From an uncultured Spirochaetaceae bacterium (GTDB taxonomy: Bacteria; Spirochaetota; Spirochaetia; Sphaerochaetales; Sphaerochaetaceae), in assembly GCA_944389075.1 (NCBI GenBank), contig CALXLA010000027.1:1-64000 (forward strand): a DNA stretch of 64,000 nt, given 5' to 3'. A model generated the notes under the pieces. It was not told the DNA's origin, made no database searches, and saw only the letters and a program-made list of their open reading frames with translations. Below are positions 45,155 to 54,558 of this stretch, piece by piece. Positions within the stretch are counted from its first letter, which is position 1; every line of letters starts with the position of its first letter. A program made the position numbers and the translations under genes.

Positions 45155-46387
45155 TCATCCTCTCTTTGAAAGAACTTCTTTCTCGTATTTCATGACATCA
45201 TCGAACCAGCTGAAGTCATCCTTGAGCCCTTCGCGCCTGAGGTATTCATTCCAGACTTCCTGCCATGGCAGGGTCTTCATCTCCTCAGAGTATGCGAGAA
45301 GGTGAGTATAATTCTCGTTCTCCTGATCTTCCTTCATTCTCTTATTGTCTTCAAGAAGCGCCATCATCAGAGCCTTCTGCATGTTCCTTGTTCCGATTAT
45401 CCAGGCAGCGAGCCTGTTGATGGAAGCATCGAAGAAATCGAGACCGATGAGAACCTTGTCGGCAGCATCGTTCCTTATTATCTCCTTCGCGATTTCCTTT
45501 ATCTCATCATCGAGCCTTACTACATGGTCGCTGTCCCATCTCACAGCTCTTGTGACATGGAGAGGAATCCTGTCGAAATAGCAGAGCAGGGCAGACAGCT
45601 TCTCGGATATGACTTCTGTCGGATGGTAATGGCCGGAATCAAGAAGCTGATAGATCCCATGAGTCGCAGCATAGGCAAGATAGAATTCGCTGGAGCCTAC
45701 TGTGAATGACTCTACGCCGATTCCGAATACCTTGCTTTCCACGCTGTCGATAACTCCGTCGAGCTTCTCGGCATAGATCTCATCGAGAGCTTCCTTCAGC
45801 CTGAGGCGCGGTGTGATGCGGTCGGCAGGTGTATCCTTGAAGCCATCAGGAATCCAGAGATTGCAGAGGCTGTAAGTACCGAGCTCATCTGCGAAATACT
45901 TCGCAACGAGGCGGCTCCTCCTGCAGTGCTCGATCCAGAAATCCCTGACTTCCTTATGCGGAGATGAGAGCGTCAGGTTGTTCACGACCATCGGGTGAGA
46001 GAAGCATGTCGGGTTGAAATCGAGGCCAAGATTGTTCTTCCTGGCAAAATCTACCCAGGCTTTATAGTCCTCAGGCTCTATTTCGTTTCTATCCTTCTCC
46101 TTGCTGCTGACAAGATAGCTTGCGTGGAGATTTAGCCTCTTCGCGCCTGGTATGAATGATGATGCGAATTCAAAGTCTCTCATCAGTTCCTCAGCATTGC
46201 GTGCGCGTCCAGGATAGTTTCCTGTCGTCTGGATACCGCCTGAGAGCGCTCTTGCGCCTTTCTCGAATCCGATCACATCATCACCCTGCCAGCAGTTCAT
46301 GCTGATAGGGATTGTCTTTATCTTTGCGATTACAGCTTCTGTATCGATGCCGTACCTGCTGTATCTTTCCTTCGCGTCCTGATACAT
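45155..46387 (-). CDS. rhaA: L-rhamnose isomerase
   Basis: A 410-residue enzyme that converts L-rhamnose to L-rhamnulose. Typical stretches: ISMNCWQGDDVIGFE near the N-terminus, LNLHASYLVS, LGLDFNPTCFSHP, LLDSGHYHPTE and VRWDSDHVV, which hold the metal ligands. It is the middle gene of the catabolic operon and starts about 9 bases after rhaB with a GGAGGAAG site. Confidence 0.97.
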   Translation of the reverse strand: MYQDAKERYSRYGIDTEAVIAKIKTIPISMNCWQGDDVIGFEKGARALSGGIQTTGNYPGRARNAEELMRDFEFASSFIPGAKRLNLHASYLVSSKEKDRNEIEPEDYKAWVDFARKNNLGLDFNPTCFSHPMVVNNLTLSSPHKEVRDFWIEHCRRSRLVAKYFADELGTYSLCNLWIPDGFKDTPADRITPRLRLKEALDEIYAEKLDGVIDSVESKVFGIGVESFTVGSSEFYLAYAATHGIYQLLDSGHYHPTEVISEKLSALLCYFDRIPLHVTRAVRWDSDHVVRLDDEIKEIAKEIIRNDAADKVLIGLDFFDASINRLAAWIIGTRNMQKALMMALLEDNKRMKEDQENENYTHLLAYSEEMKTLPWQEVWNEYLRREGLKDDFSWFDDVMKYEKEVLSKRG

Positions 46388-46396
46388 TGCTTCCTC

Positions 46397-47746
46397 CTAT
46401 ATTGTCCTGATATCAAAAGATGAAGAGAGCAGAGATGGAATCTCTTCACGCTTTACCTCTCCTGTGTGCATCATAGCGCTGAGAAGAAGGCCTATCGCAC
46501 TGCCTTCATCAGGGCCAGATGTCACCTCAAGTCCTGTGTATTGCTTCGTGAGCTGATTCAGGAAGCTGTCCTTCGATCCTCCGCCGACTATGGCAAGGTG
46601 GGAGAACTTCCTTCCCGTGATATCCTCGATCTCACGGATTGCATCCCCGTAGGCAGATGCGAGGCTATGATAGACGACCAGCGCGGTCTCTCCGATATCC
46701 TCCGGCCTTCTGATGCCTTGTTCCTCAAGAGCTGCTGCCACTTCTTCCGTCATGTTCTCCGGGGACAGGAACCTCGGTGACAATGGATCCACAAGACCAA
46801 GCAGGTCAGATGATTCCGCTTTCCTGACAATGTCGTCGAAAGAGATATCTTCACCGGCTTCCTTCCTGATATTCTGCAGCATCCATGTTCCCATGATGTT
46901 CTTCAGGAATCTTATCTTGCCATCATCTGCGCCTTCATTTGTGAAGTTGCTGCTGAAAGCTTTCCCATCTGTGATCGCAGTCTCGTTCACTGCTCCCAGA
47001 AGCGACCATGTCCCTGATGACAGGAAGAGGCTGTCTTCCTTCAGCGGGCTTGCAAGGACCGCGCATGCGGTATCATGGGAAGGTCCGAGGATGAACAGCG
47101 GATCTGAATCGATCTCCGCCCTTATGTCATCCCTGAGCTTTCCCAGTATCCTGCCAGGCATCGAGATTTCCACGAATAGCCTTTCAGGAAGACCTGTCTT
47201 CCTTATGAGCTCATAGTCCCATTCGCGTGTGCCTGCTTTCACGAGATTTGTCGTAGTCGCATTCGTATATTCCTGTACCTTGACGCCTGTGAGACGGTAT
47301 GCAAGCCAGTCAGGGACCATCAGAAGGCTGTCAGCCTTTTCAAGAACATCCTTATCCTCGCAGAGAAGCTGATATAGCGTATTGAAACGCTGGAACTGTA
47401 TGCCCGTGCGTCTGTAGAGCTCTTCTCTCGATACTGGACATACAGCATTCTCTGTCCTGTCATCGCGATACGAGACAGCAGGCCCGAGCGCATTGCCATC
47501 CTTATCGAGAAGGATGTAGTCAACTGCCCATGTGTCTATCGATACGTAGTCGATATCCCCGGCTTTCCTGAGTCCGTTTATTATCTCAGCCTCAAGGTAG
47601 CCTATATCCCAGCAGAGATGCCCTGAGATATTCTCAAGTCTGTTAGGAAAGCGATGCACGATTTCCGTATGGATGCATCCGCCTTCAAGCCATGCCTTCA
47701 GCAGCTTGCCGCTCGATGCTCCGATATCTATTGCAAGATACTTCAT
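46397..47746 (-). CDS. rhaB: rhamnulokinase
   Basis: About 449 residues, FGGY-family sugar kinase that phosphorylates L-rhamnulose. N-terminal AIDIGASSGKLLKAWL binds phosphate; SIDTWAVDYILLD, the GPSHDTACAVL stretch and the C-terminal IVGGGSKDSFLNQL are typical for RhaB. I place the start at 47746 (MKYLAIDIG) by family comparison; the frame is open to 47794 and no start has a strong ribosome-binding site. Divergent from the AraC-type gene, with about 95 bases between, where the activator probably binds. Confidence 0.95.
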   Translation of the reverse strand: MKYLAIDIGASSGKLLKAWLEGGCIHTEIVHRFPNRLENISGHLCWDIGYLEAEIINGLRKAGDIDYVSIDTWAVDYILLDKDGNALGPAVSYRDDRTENAVCPVSREELYRRTGIQFQRFNTLYQLLCEDKDVLEKADSLLMVPDWLAYRLTGVKVQEYTNATTTNLVKAGTREWDYELIRKTGLPERLFVEISMPGRILGKLRDDIRAEIDSDPLFILGPSHDTACAVLASPLKEDSLFLSSGTWSLLGAVNETAITDGKAFSSNFTNEGADDGKIRFLKNIMGTWMLQNIRKEAGEDISFDDIVRKAESSDLLGLVDPLSPRFLSPENMTEEVAAALEEQGIRRPEDIGETALVVYHSLASAYGDAIREIEDITGRKFSHLAIVGGGSKDSFLNQLTKQYTGLEVTSGPDEGSAIGLLLSAMMHTGEVKREEIPSLLSSSFDIRTI

Positions 47747-47840
47747 GGATATATCATATTGCATAGAGGATATGCTGCAATTGATTATTCTCATCAGATC
47801 TTGATTGATTTTGACATTTCATCCCTATAAACTTATATCA

Positions 47841-48779
47841 ATGGCTGATATTCTTGATGGATTTTGCGCTTTAAGCGAGGAAGAGCGATACTACAGGCAT
47901 CTGTTTCTGTCAGGAAGGAGCTCTGCGGAATACATAAGGCTTCCTCATCAGGTGGAGGCATCTGCGCGCCTTGAGGAGAAGATCGTCCTTTCATCAAGCT
48001 ACTATTCCAGAGATGATGATAAGTCAGTGATTGTCCTCAAGCATCCTAATTACATGCCGCTGTACCTTCATTCACATCGCTTCGCTGAGATATGCTATGT
48101 GGTGCAGGGCAGGGTATCTGAGAACATAGAGGGACGCAAGCTTGAGCTGGGTAAAGGCAGTCTGATTGTCATTCTTCCGGGCTTCTATCACAGCATCGGT
48201 GTATTCGATGATGAGACCATTGCCGTGAATATAATCATAAGCAGGGATTTTTTTGCAGAGCTCGACAGAAGATTCTCCCTGGGACTTCTTGATTGCTCTT
48301 TTGCGGTTTTCAATGGCTTGGATATCTCTTCTGATATCTCGATGCTTTTCGACAGACAGGGCAGAGCCGATGATATCTCATCTCTTGAGATGGAAGTGAT
48401 TGCGGAAGCTGTGATGCTCAAACTCAGAAGATGTGAAAGGCGTACAGCTGAAATGTGCAGTTCTAAACGGAACGAGGTCTACCGCATCATGTCCTATATT
48501 GAGGAGAATCTCAGGGATGTGACGCTCTCTTCGCTTGCATCGCATTTCAATCTTTCAGAGCAGTATGCATCAAGAATGGTGAAAGAACGTACAGGCCAGC
48601 TTTTCTCAGCGATTGTAAGGAAGCTGAGGATGGAAGAGGCCTGTCGTCTTCTCATGAATGATAAGCTATCAATAAAGGAAATCGCCTATCTTGTGGGATA
48701 CACATCTCAGGAGCAGTTCAGCCGCACATTCAGGCTCTGCTATCAGATGAGTCCACGGGAATACAGGCTTTCAGTCTAG
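47841..48779 (+). CDS. AraC-family regulator, probably of rhamnose genes
   Basis: A 312-residue regulator with an N-terminal cupin (about 75-150; MPLYLHSHRFAEICYVVQG binds ligand) and two C-terminal helix-turn-helix units (about 215-310; LSSLASHFNLSEQYASRMVKE, shown in part, and SIKEIAYLVGYTSQEQFSRTF). The divergent position before rhaB and the flanking rhaM make it the likely RhaS/RhaR-like activator. An in-frame TTG at 47805 is possible, but ATG 47841 is preferred. Confidence 0.88.
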   Translation: MADILDGFCALSEEERYYRHLFLSGRSSAEYIRLPHQVEASARLEEKIVLSSSYYSRDDDKSVIVLKHPNYMPLYLHSHRFAEICYVVQGRVSENIEGRKLELGKGSLIVILPGFYHSIGVFDDETIAVNIIISRDFFAELDRRFSLGLLDCSFAVFNGLDISSDISMLFDRQGRADDISSLEMEVIAEAVMLKLRRCERRTAEMCSSKRNEVYRIMSYIEENLRDVTLSSLASHFNLSEQYASRMVKERTGQLFSAIVRKLRMEEACRLLMNDKLSIKEIAYLVGYTSQEQFSRTFRLCYQMSPREYRLSV

Positions 48780-49088
48780 ATGGAACATCTCCTCAAGAGG
48801 AATCGATACAGGGCTTTCATCCTCATTGGTATCCATCAAGGGTGCCATGAAGTGCCACCACTTCCTGATAGCATCCTCTCCGCCTAAGTCCTGGCTGCCC
48901 TTGTCGCCTTTCACTTTCTGGAATGCGAACAGATAACCTGTCTCTTCATCAAGATAAATCGAATAGTCGTAGACACCGGACTCCTTTATAGTCTTCTCAA
49001 CCTCAGGCCACAGCTCGCTGTGTCTCTTCTTATACTCATCCTTGCATCCCGGCTTGAGATGCATTCTGAATGCTTCACGTCTTTCCAT
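48771..49088 (-). CDS. rhaM: L-rhamnose mutarotase
   Basis: About 105 residues, RhaM/YiiL family, which interconverts rhamnose anomers. Key stretches: MHLKPGCKDEYKKRHSELWPE with the catalytic His, DYSIYLDEETGYLFAF and KWWHFMAPLMDTN. The frame is open to 49160, but family length supports the start at 49088. It converges with the regulator gene, overlapping by 9 bases, so its transcript is separate from rhaBAD. Confidence 0.93.
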   Translation of the reverse strand: MERREAFRMHLKPGCKDEYKKRHSELWPEVEKTIKESGVYDYSIYLDEETGYLFAFQKVKGDKGSQDLGGEDAIRKWWHFMAPLMDTNEDESPVSIPLEEMFHLD

Positions 49089-49180
49089 GGGAAAAGGATA
49101 GCACTTCTTCCCTGCAATGCAACACTGATTCTCTTGATATTCCTTGATGGAATCTGACATTGATTTGTGTGGAATTGAAA

Positions 49181-49198
49181 AGAGGCCTGCAGGCCTCT
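49181..49198 (-). terminator. terminator of the amino-acid ABC operon
   Basis: AGAGGCC-TGCA-GGCCTCT is a perfect 18-base palindrome right after the ATPase stop. On the minus strand it runs into TTTTC. Confidence 0.8.
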
Positions 49199-49201
49199 CT
49201 C

Positions 49202-49942
49202 TTACAGAATATGATTCAGGAAGTCTATGGTTCTCGGATTCTCCGGATGGGAGAACATCTTGTCAGGAGTTCCTTCCTCAAGAATCTCTCCGTTGTCCAT
49301 GAATATGACCTTGTCCGCAGCTGCTTTGGCAAAGCCCATCTCATGGGTTACGAGAAGCATTGTCATTCCTTCCTTGGCAAGATCCGTCATTACATCAAGT
49401 ACTTCCTTGATCATCTCCGGATCGAGCGCAGATGTCGGCTCATCGAAGAGCATTGCCTTAGGCTTCATCGCAAGGGAACGTGCGATTGCGACTCTCTGCT
49501 GCTGTCCGCCTGAAAGCTGGGTAGGGTGGACATCTGCCTTATCGCTGAGTCCTACGCGCTTGAGAAGATCCTTTGCAAGTGCCTCAGCCTCAGCTTTTCC
49601 CATCTTCTTCACTTTCATAGGAGCAAGCGTGATATTGTCGAGCACTGTGAGGTGAGGGAAGAGGTTGAATGACTGGAAGACCATTCCGACTTCCTCCCTG
49701 ATCTGACGGATATCCGTATCAGGTGATGTGATATCCACACCATCGATGAGTATGTGTCCGTCTGTTGCTGTCTCGAGGGCATTCACGCATCTCAGGAGTG
49801 TCGACTTTCCAGAGCCTGATGGCCCGATGATGACGACAACCTCCCCATCGTTGACAGTAAGGTTCGCATGCTTCACCGCATGAAGCACTCCGTTTGGTGT
49901 CGTATAGTCTTTTGATAAATCCTTTATTTCTATTTTAGCCAT
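49202..49942 (-). CDS. polar amino-acid ABC transporter ATP-binding protein
   Basis: About 246 residues, GlnQ/HisP-type ATPase: Walker [15 protein letters not shown]-loop [13 protein letters not shown], signature [15 protein letters not shown], Walker [17 protein letters not shown]-loop [10 protein letters not shown]. The start at 49942 (MAKIEIKDL) overlaps the permease stop. It energises import by the permease and binding protein encoded just upstream in the operon. Confidence 0.95.
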   Translation of the reverse strand: MAKIEIKDLSKDYTTPNGVLHAVKHANLTVNDGEVVVIIGPSGSGKSTLLRCVNALETATDGHILIDGVDITSPDTDIRQIREEVGMVFQSFNLFPHLTVLDNITLAPMKVKKMGKAEAEALAKDLLKRVGLSDKADVHPTQLSGGQQQRVAIARSLAMKPKAMLFDEPTSALDPEMIKEVLDVMTDLAKEGMTMLLVTHEMGFAKAAADKVIFMDNGEILEEGTPDKMFSHPENPRTIDFLNHIL

Positions 49943-50795
49943 TTTTGTGAAGCCTCTCCTCAAGTATGCCTACAAGGCGTGAAAGCACAAGCGTTATTAT
50001 AAGATAGATGAGCGCGACGACGAGCATTGTCTCAAGCGAAAGGAATGTTCTTGAGATATACATCCTTCCGCAGCGCAGTATATCCTCAAGTGAGAGAACG
50101 GAAACAAGCGATGAATCCTTGAGCATCGAGATGAACTCATTTCCGATAGCAGGAAGAATCACCTTGATGGTCTGCGGCAGGATTATGTATCTGAATGCCT
50201 GGCTTCTTGAGAGACCAAGGGCAATCGCAGCTTCCATCTGTCCTTTCGGGATTGCCTGGATTCCAGCCCTGACAATCTCTCCCATGTATGCGCCGAAACA
50301 TATGGAAAGAGAGAAGATCGCGGCAATCAGACCTTCTACATGGAAGAATCTGCCTACAGCGTAGTAGATGAATATGAGCTGGACAAGGAGAGGAATGCCG
50401 CGGATCAGCTCTACGTAGATTCCGCAGATCATATTCAGCCATCTCTTCTTCGAAACAGATCCAAGTCCTGTGAAAGTACCGATTATCACGGCACCGATGA
50501 TTGAGAAGATAGTCACTTCGAATGTGACAGGAAGGCCACGGAGACATGTTGTGAATATCTGCCTGTATGGATCCGGGAAGAATATGAGAAGAATAGCGGA
50601 AAGGGCCAGGGCGCCGAAGAAAGTCAGTCTCCAGGATGTGAATATATGCTTTTCGCCTTTCTTCGGTATCAGCACGCCATCTGTCATCTGTATCGTGGCA
50701 GGGCCCGGCTTTGCCGCATGCGGATCGATGCTTACGGTTGTCTCTTTCAGTTTTTCCTTGCGGATTTTCTCTTCGATAGTATTGTTGTCGTTCAT
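49935..50795 (-). CDS. polar amino-acid ABC transporter permease
   Basis: About 286 residues. After an unusual soluble N-terminal region of about 50 residues (rich in Lys/Glu) comes a HisM/GlnP-type permease domain with about six helices, including one extra helix before the usual five. EAA loop: [21 protein letters not shown]. The start at 50795 has an AGGAAAA site. A single permease gene suggests a homodimeric channel. Confidence 0.93.
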   Translation of the reverse strand: MNDNNTIEEKIRKEKLKETTVSIDPHAAKPGPATIQMTDGVLIPKKGEKHIFTSWRLTFFGALALSAILLIFFPDPYRQIFTTCLRGLPVTFEVTIFSIIGAVIIGTFTGLGSVSKKRWLNMICGIYVELIRGIPLLVQLIFIYYAVGRFFHVEGLIAAIFSLSICFGAYMGEIVRAGIQAIPKGQMEAAIALGLSRSQAFRYIILPQTIKVILPAIGNEFISMLKDSSLVSVLSLEDILRCGRMYISRTFLSLETMLVVALIYLIITLVLSRLVGILEERLHKNG

Positions 50796-50820
50796 AGATT
50801 TTCCTGCAGACTGCAAAATA

Positions 50821-50841
50821 GGCTCCCCTTTGCGGAGAGCC
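50821..50841 (-). promoter_or_regulatory. intercistronic hairpin between binding protein and permease genes
   Basis: GGCTCCCC and GGAGAGCC form a 7-of-8 bp stem around TTTGC. Such hairpins after binding-protein genes commonly slow 3' decay or cause partial termination, so that the binding protein is made in excess. Confidence 0.5.
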
Positions 50842-50860
50842 CACACGAATCAATAGGGGC

Positions 50861-51619
50861 TTAGATTATACCCCACTTTGCCTTGAGTGCATCGAACTCG
50901 CCATTTTCCATGAGGATCTGCAGACCTTCATTGATCATGTCAAGAAGCTCTGTGTTGCCCTTCTGTACGCCGATTGCTATATCTTCCGATGTGAATGGCT
51001 CTCCGGCGATAGTCAGGCGGTCCTTGTAGTTCTCGTTCTGGAGGACGAAGTCGCCAGCGATGAGGGAATCGCAGACAGCGCCATCGAGGTTACCATTGAG
51101 GAGATCCTCGATCGCAAGTCCGATATCATCATATCTTCTGATTTCGACAGGATATGACTCAAGTGCGAAATCACCTGTGGTTCCGATCTGGACACCGATT
51201 CTTGCGCCTTCTGCAAGTACATCGATCGATGTGATCTCATCAGCTCTTGAAGAATCAATGATGAGGACCTGTCCCTGCTGGTTGATAGGTGTTGAGAAAT
51301 CTATTGTAGCCTTTCTTTCCTCTGTGACTGTCACGCCAGAAGCAACAGCATCATACTGTCCGTTCCTGAGGCCTGCGAAGATTGTGTCCCATGGGATGTT
51401 CTCGACTACGAATGTCTTTCCGACAGCTTCGCCGATCATCGGAACAAGCTCTACTTCAAAGCCTGTAAGGTTCCCATCTTCATCGATATATTCGAATGGT
51501 GGCCATGTCGCGTCAGTCGCGAATACATATTCTGTCTTCTCGGCTTCTGATGCACCGCCTGCGAAGAGCATCGCAGGTACAACGAGGATAGCAAGAGCAA
51601 TAATTGCATATTTTTTCAT
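50861..51619 (-). CDS. polar amino-acid ABC transporter substrate-binding protein
   Basis: A 252-residue family 3 periplasmic binding protein. Signal peptide MKKYAIIALAILVVPAMLFA followed by GGASEAEK, with no lipobox Cys. The mature part has DATWPPFEYIDEDGNLTGFE (first lobe), VASGVTVTEERKATIDFS and GVQIGTTGDFALE. First gene of the importer operon; AGAGG site. The ligand is probably a polar or charged amino acid. Confidence 0.95.
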   Translation of the reverse strand: MKKYAIIALAILVVPAMLFAGGASEAEKTEYVFATDATWPPFEYIDEDGNLTGFEVELVPMIGEAVGKTFVVENIPWDTIFAGLRNGQYDAVASGVTVTEERKATIDFSTPINQQGQVLIIDSSRADEITSIDVLAEGARIGVQIGTTGDFALESYPVEIRRYDDIGLAIEDLLNGNLDGAVCDSLIAGDFVLQNENYKDRLTIAGEPFTSEDIAIGVQKGNTELLDMINEGLQILMENGEFDALKAKWGII

Positions 51620-51703
51620 AATCAAACCTCTATGTTACCGACAGAGTAGAGTTTTTGCATAACTATGTCAATTTGCTTATCAAAATAATGCATAAACATG
51701 CAA

Positions 51704-51727
51704 AAGCCGGACATTTCTGCCCGGCTT
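51704..51727 (-). terminator. terminator of the MATE gene
   Basis: AAGCCGG / CCGGCTT form a 7-bp stem with a 10-base loop, followed on the minus strand by TTTTGC, just past the MATE stop. Confidence 0.75.
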
Positions 51728-51730
51728 CAG

Positions 51731-53077
51731 TCATTCTCCGATTGGTTTTATTTTTGTCTTGTATACATAGATGTAGAATATCACGGAAAGCGTCAGGCCA
51801 ACGATATCTGCAAGGAAGAATGCGAGCCAGACATCGTTCAGCACTCCCCTGAGCGAGAGCAGGTATGCAATAGGAAGAAGGAATGCCAGCTGCCTTACAA
51901 TCGATACGACCATGGCGGCCCAGCCGACTCCAGTAGCCTGGAAGGATGCTGTGAGGGCAATGGATATCGCGGCAGGAATGAAGCAGAGCGAGACAATCCT
52001 GAGCGCGGGGATTCCGATCTCAAGCATCTCATCGCTTGCAGCGAAGAAGCCGAGGAGGACATCAGGGATGAGCTGGAAGATCGCAAGGCCTGTCGCGAGG
52101 ATAGCAAGAGCTATCGCGCATCCCACCTTTATTGTCTTCGTCATCCTCTTCTTGTTCTTCGCGCCATAGTTGAATGCAATGATCGGGATCGTTCCAGCCT
52201 GAAGTCCGAATACGGGCATGAATGCAAATGACTGGAGCTTGAAGTAGACGCCAAGTACGGATACGGCTGTCGTGCTGAATGATATCAGTATCGAGTTGAG
52301 TCCTGATACCATTATCGTGCTTACGCTGTTCATGATGATTGTCGGGACGCCCACTTTATAGCATTCCGCTATTATCTTTCCATCCGGCCTGAATTTCCTC
52401 GGCGAGATGCTGAGCTTTATGAACTTGTTCTTCCTTACGAAATAGATTGCAAGCATCATGCTGACGATCTGTCCTATCACTGTAGCTATTGCAGCTCCCG
52501 CAACTCCCATCCTGAACGTGAAGATGAAGACCGGATCAAGTATTATGTTCGTTATTGCCCCGGACATCTGGACAACCATGGGATGGAATGAGTCACCGGT
52601 TGCCTGCATTATCCTCTCGCATGTTATATCGACGAAGACTCCGAATGAGAAGACCATGCAGATCTGGGCATATATAGTGGAAAGGGAAAGAAGCTCTTCA
52701 TCATCCGTGAACATTGAGAGCATTGGCTTTGCGAGGAAAAGACCGGCCATGGCAAATACCGCCCATGTGGCAAGTGCGAGGAATATGCCATTGTCCGCGC
52801 ATTTCTCCGCGCTCTCGATATCCTTCTCGCCAAGTTTCCTCGCCAGAAGCGAGTTCACGCCTACTGCCGTGCCGACTCCAAATGCGATGATCAGGTTCTG
52901 CAGCGGGAATGCAAGCGAGACAGCAGTAAGGGCTGTCTCCGAGACTCTTGAAACGAAGATGCTGTCGACAATGTTATATAGAGCCTGAATAAGCATGGAC
53001 AGCATCAGCGGCAGGGAAAGCTTTATTACTAGCCTGCCTATTGGTTCATATCCCATTATGTTCTGCTTGTTTTCCAT
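51731..53077 (-). CDS. MATE family efflux transporter
   Basis: A 448-residue twelve-helix MatE protein (MGYEPIGRLVIKLSLPLML; VDSIFVSRVSE in helix 2; GVGTAVGVNSLLARKLGEKD). Third member in the window and not a recent copy of the other two. It probably exports drugs or metabolites by cation antiport. No clear ribosome-binding site before the ATG. It stands alone between the amino-acid importer and the aspartokinase gene. Confidence 0.92.
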   Translation of the reverse strand: MENKQNIMGYEPIGRLVIKLSLPLMLSMLIQALYNIVDSIFVSRVSETALTAVSLAFPLQNLIIAFGVGTAVGVNSLLARKLGEKDIESAEKCADNGIFLALATWAVFAMAGLFLAKPMLSMFTDDEELLSLSTIYAQICMVFSFGVFVDITCERIMQATGDSFHPMVVQMSGAITNIILDPVFIFTFRMGVAGAAIATVIGQIVSMMLAIYFVRKNKFIKLSISPRKFRPDGKIIAECYKVGVPTIIMNSVSTIMVSGLNSILISFSTTAVSVLGVYFKLQSFAFMPVFGLQAGTIPIIAFNYGAKNKKRMTKTIKVGCAIALAILATGLAIFQLIPDVLLGFFAASDEMLEIGIPALRIVSLCFIPAAISIALTASFQATGVGWAAMVVSIVRQLAFLLPIAYLLSLRGVLNDVWLAFFLADIVGLTLSVIFYIYVYKTKIKPIGE

Positions 53078-53198
53078 ATGTTATGGATATATAGGAATCA
53101 GATGAATAATGCAACAGTTCCGGAATTATATTTCATTTTTAAATAAGTATTTGCAGTAAAATAATTTGTCCAAATCGATGAAGCGTTTGCCATAATTA

Positions 53199-53228
53199 TT
53201 GATAAAATTTGCCCTTTGGCAATAAAAT
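53199..53228 (+). promoter_or_regulatory. aspartokinase promoter with palindrome in the spacer
   Basis: TTGATA (53199-53204) and TAAAAT (53223-53228) with an 18-base spacer. The spacer holds the inverted repeat TTGCC-CTTT-GGCAA (53209-53222), which may be a repressor site. Confidence 0.5.
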
Positions 53229-53247
53229 CTTTCAGTGGAGGCAGCCT

Positions 53248-54558
53248 ATGATAGTTTGCAAATTCGGCGGAAGCAGTGTTGCGGATGCAGCTCAGATAAA
53301 GAAGGTCAAAGCAATCCTTGAATCGGATCCAGAACGCACAATCGCGGTTGTGTCGGCTCCTGGCAAGAGAAGCAGTGACGATGAGAAAATCACGGATATG
53401 CTTTATAAGTGCAACTCTCTCGTGCAGAAGGGGCAGACTTGCAGGCTTGTCTTTGCAGAGATTGCGAAAAGATTCGTTGAGATCGCAAGGAATCTCAAGC
53501 TTGATGCGGAGGCTGTATCAGAGAAGCTTGATGAGATCAGGTATCAGCTGGATGCTGGAAAAGGTGCTGATTTTGCAGCTTCAAGAGGCGAGTATCTTTC
53601 CGCATGGATCATCAGTCAGTATCTTGGATGGGAATTCATAGATTCCGCGGATGTGATCGTCATAAATCAGGACTCCACTGTCAATGATGTGACATACCAG
53701 CGGGTACGTGAGAGGCTTGAGCCTGGCAAGAAATATGTCATTCCGGGTTTCTATGGAGAGACGGAGCAGGGAGTGCTGAAGACTTTCACGCGCGGTGGTT
53801 CTGATATCACCGGTGCTATAATCGCACGCTCTGTAGGCGCATCCCTTTATGAGAACTGGACCGATGTCTCTGGTATCTACAGGGCAGATCCTAGGGTTGT
53901 GAAATACGCGGAAGCGATTCCTGAGCTCTCATACAAGGAAGTCAGGGAGCTTTCCGATGTCGGAGCTTCTGTTTTCCATGAAGAAGCCATAGCGCCTATT
54001 TATGCATCAGGCATACCTATCAATATAAAGAATACCAACAGACCTGAGGATCCTGGTACGATGATCGTCCCTGAGAGCAGCAGGGAAGGGGCCGCAGGCG
54101 TCTCTGTGCGTACGTCCCTTTCGCGCCTTCAGGTCAGAAAGCTGATGATGTTCAAGAAGCACGGCATGAGGCATGCTCTTCTCACAATGCTTCATGTGTT
54201 CGGCATCAGGCCATGCTATTCACTCTATGGAATAGATACAATCGTCTGGTTCTATGAGTCCAGGATGGCAAGCGACAGCGTCACAGCAGCAATGTGCGAA
54301 AGACTGAAGAAGGAATTCTCCCTTGATGAATGCAAGGCGGATCATGGTCATGCGATCCTTGGGATAGTCGGCGGCAATATGGATATAGAGGGAGGCCCTT
54401 GTGTGAAGGCCCTGCAGGCTCTCTGCAAGGCAGGGATCGATGTCACTTCCGTGAATGCCGGCGCATCAGATGCCTCAGTTCTGATCGGAATCTGGGAAAA
54501 GGATGCAAAGGCTGCATTGAAAGCAGTATATGATGCTGTTTTCAGATCAGACAAATAA
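53248..54558 (+). CDS. lysC: aspartokinase
   Basis: A 436-residue monofunctional aspartate kinase, first step of Lys/Met/Thr synthesis. Motifs: MIVCKFGGSSVADA (ATP and aspartate binding), GRGG-like FTRGGSDITGAIIA, and WTDVSGIYRADPR. Two C-terminal ACT domains (about 300-436) mark feedback control by an amino acid. The start at 53248 is set by TGGAGGC; an upstream in-frame start is unlikely. The 3' end overlaps the convergent LysE gene by 12 bases. Confidence 0.93.
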   Translation: MIVCKFGGSSVADAAQIKKVKAILESDPERTIAVVSAPGKRSSDDEKITDMLYKCNSLVQKGQTCRLVFAEIAKRFVEIARNLKLDAEAVSEKLDEIRYQLDAGKGADFAASRGEYLSAWIISQYLGWEFIDSADVIVINQDSTVNDVTYQRVRERLEPGKKYVIPGFYGETEQGVLKTFTRGGSDITGAIIARSVGASLYENWTDVSGIYRADPRVVKYAEAIPELSYKEVRELSDVGASVFHEEAIAPIYASGIPINIKNTNRPEDPGTMIVPESSREGAAGVSVRTSLSRLQVRKLMMFKKHGMRHALLTMLHVFGIRPCYSLYGIDTIVWFYESRMASDSVTAAMCERLKKEFSLDECKADHGHAILGIVGGNMDIEGGPCVKALQALCKAGIDVTSVNAGASDASVLIGIWEKDAKAALKAVYDAVFRSDK

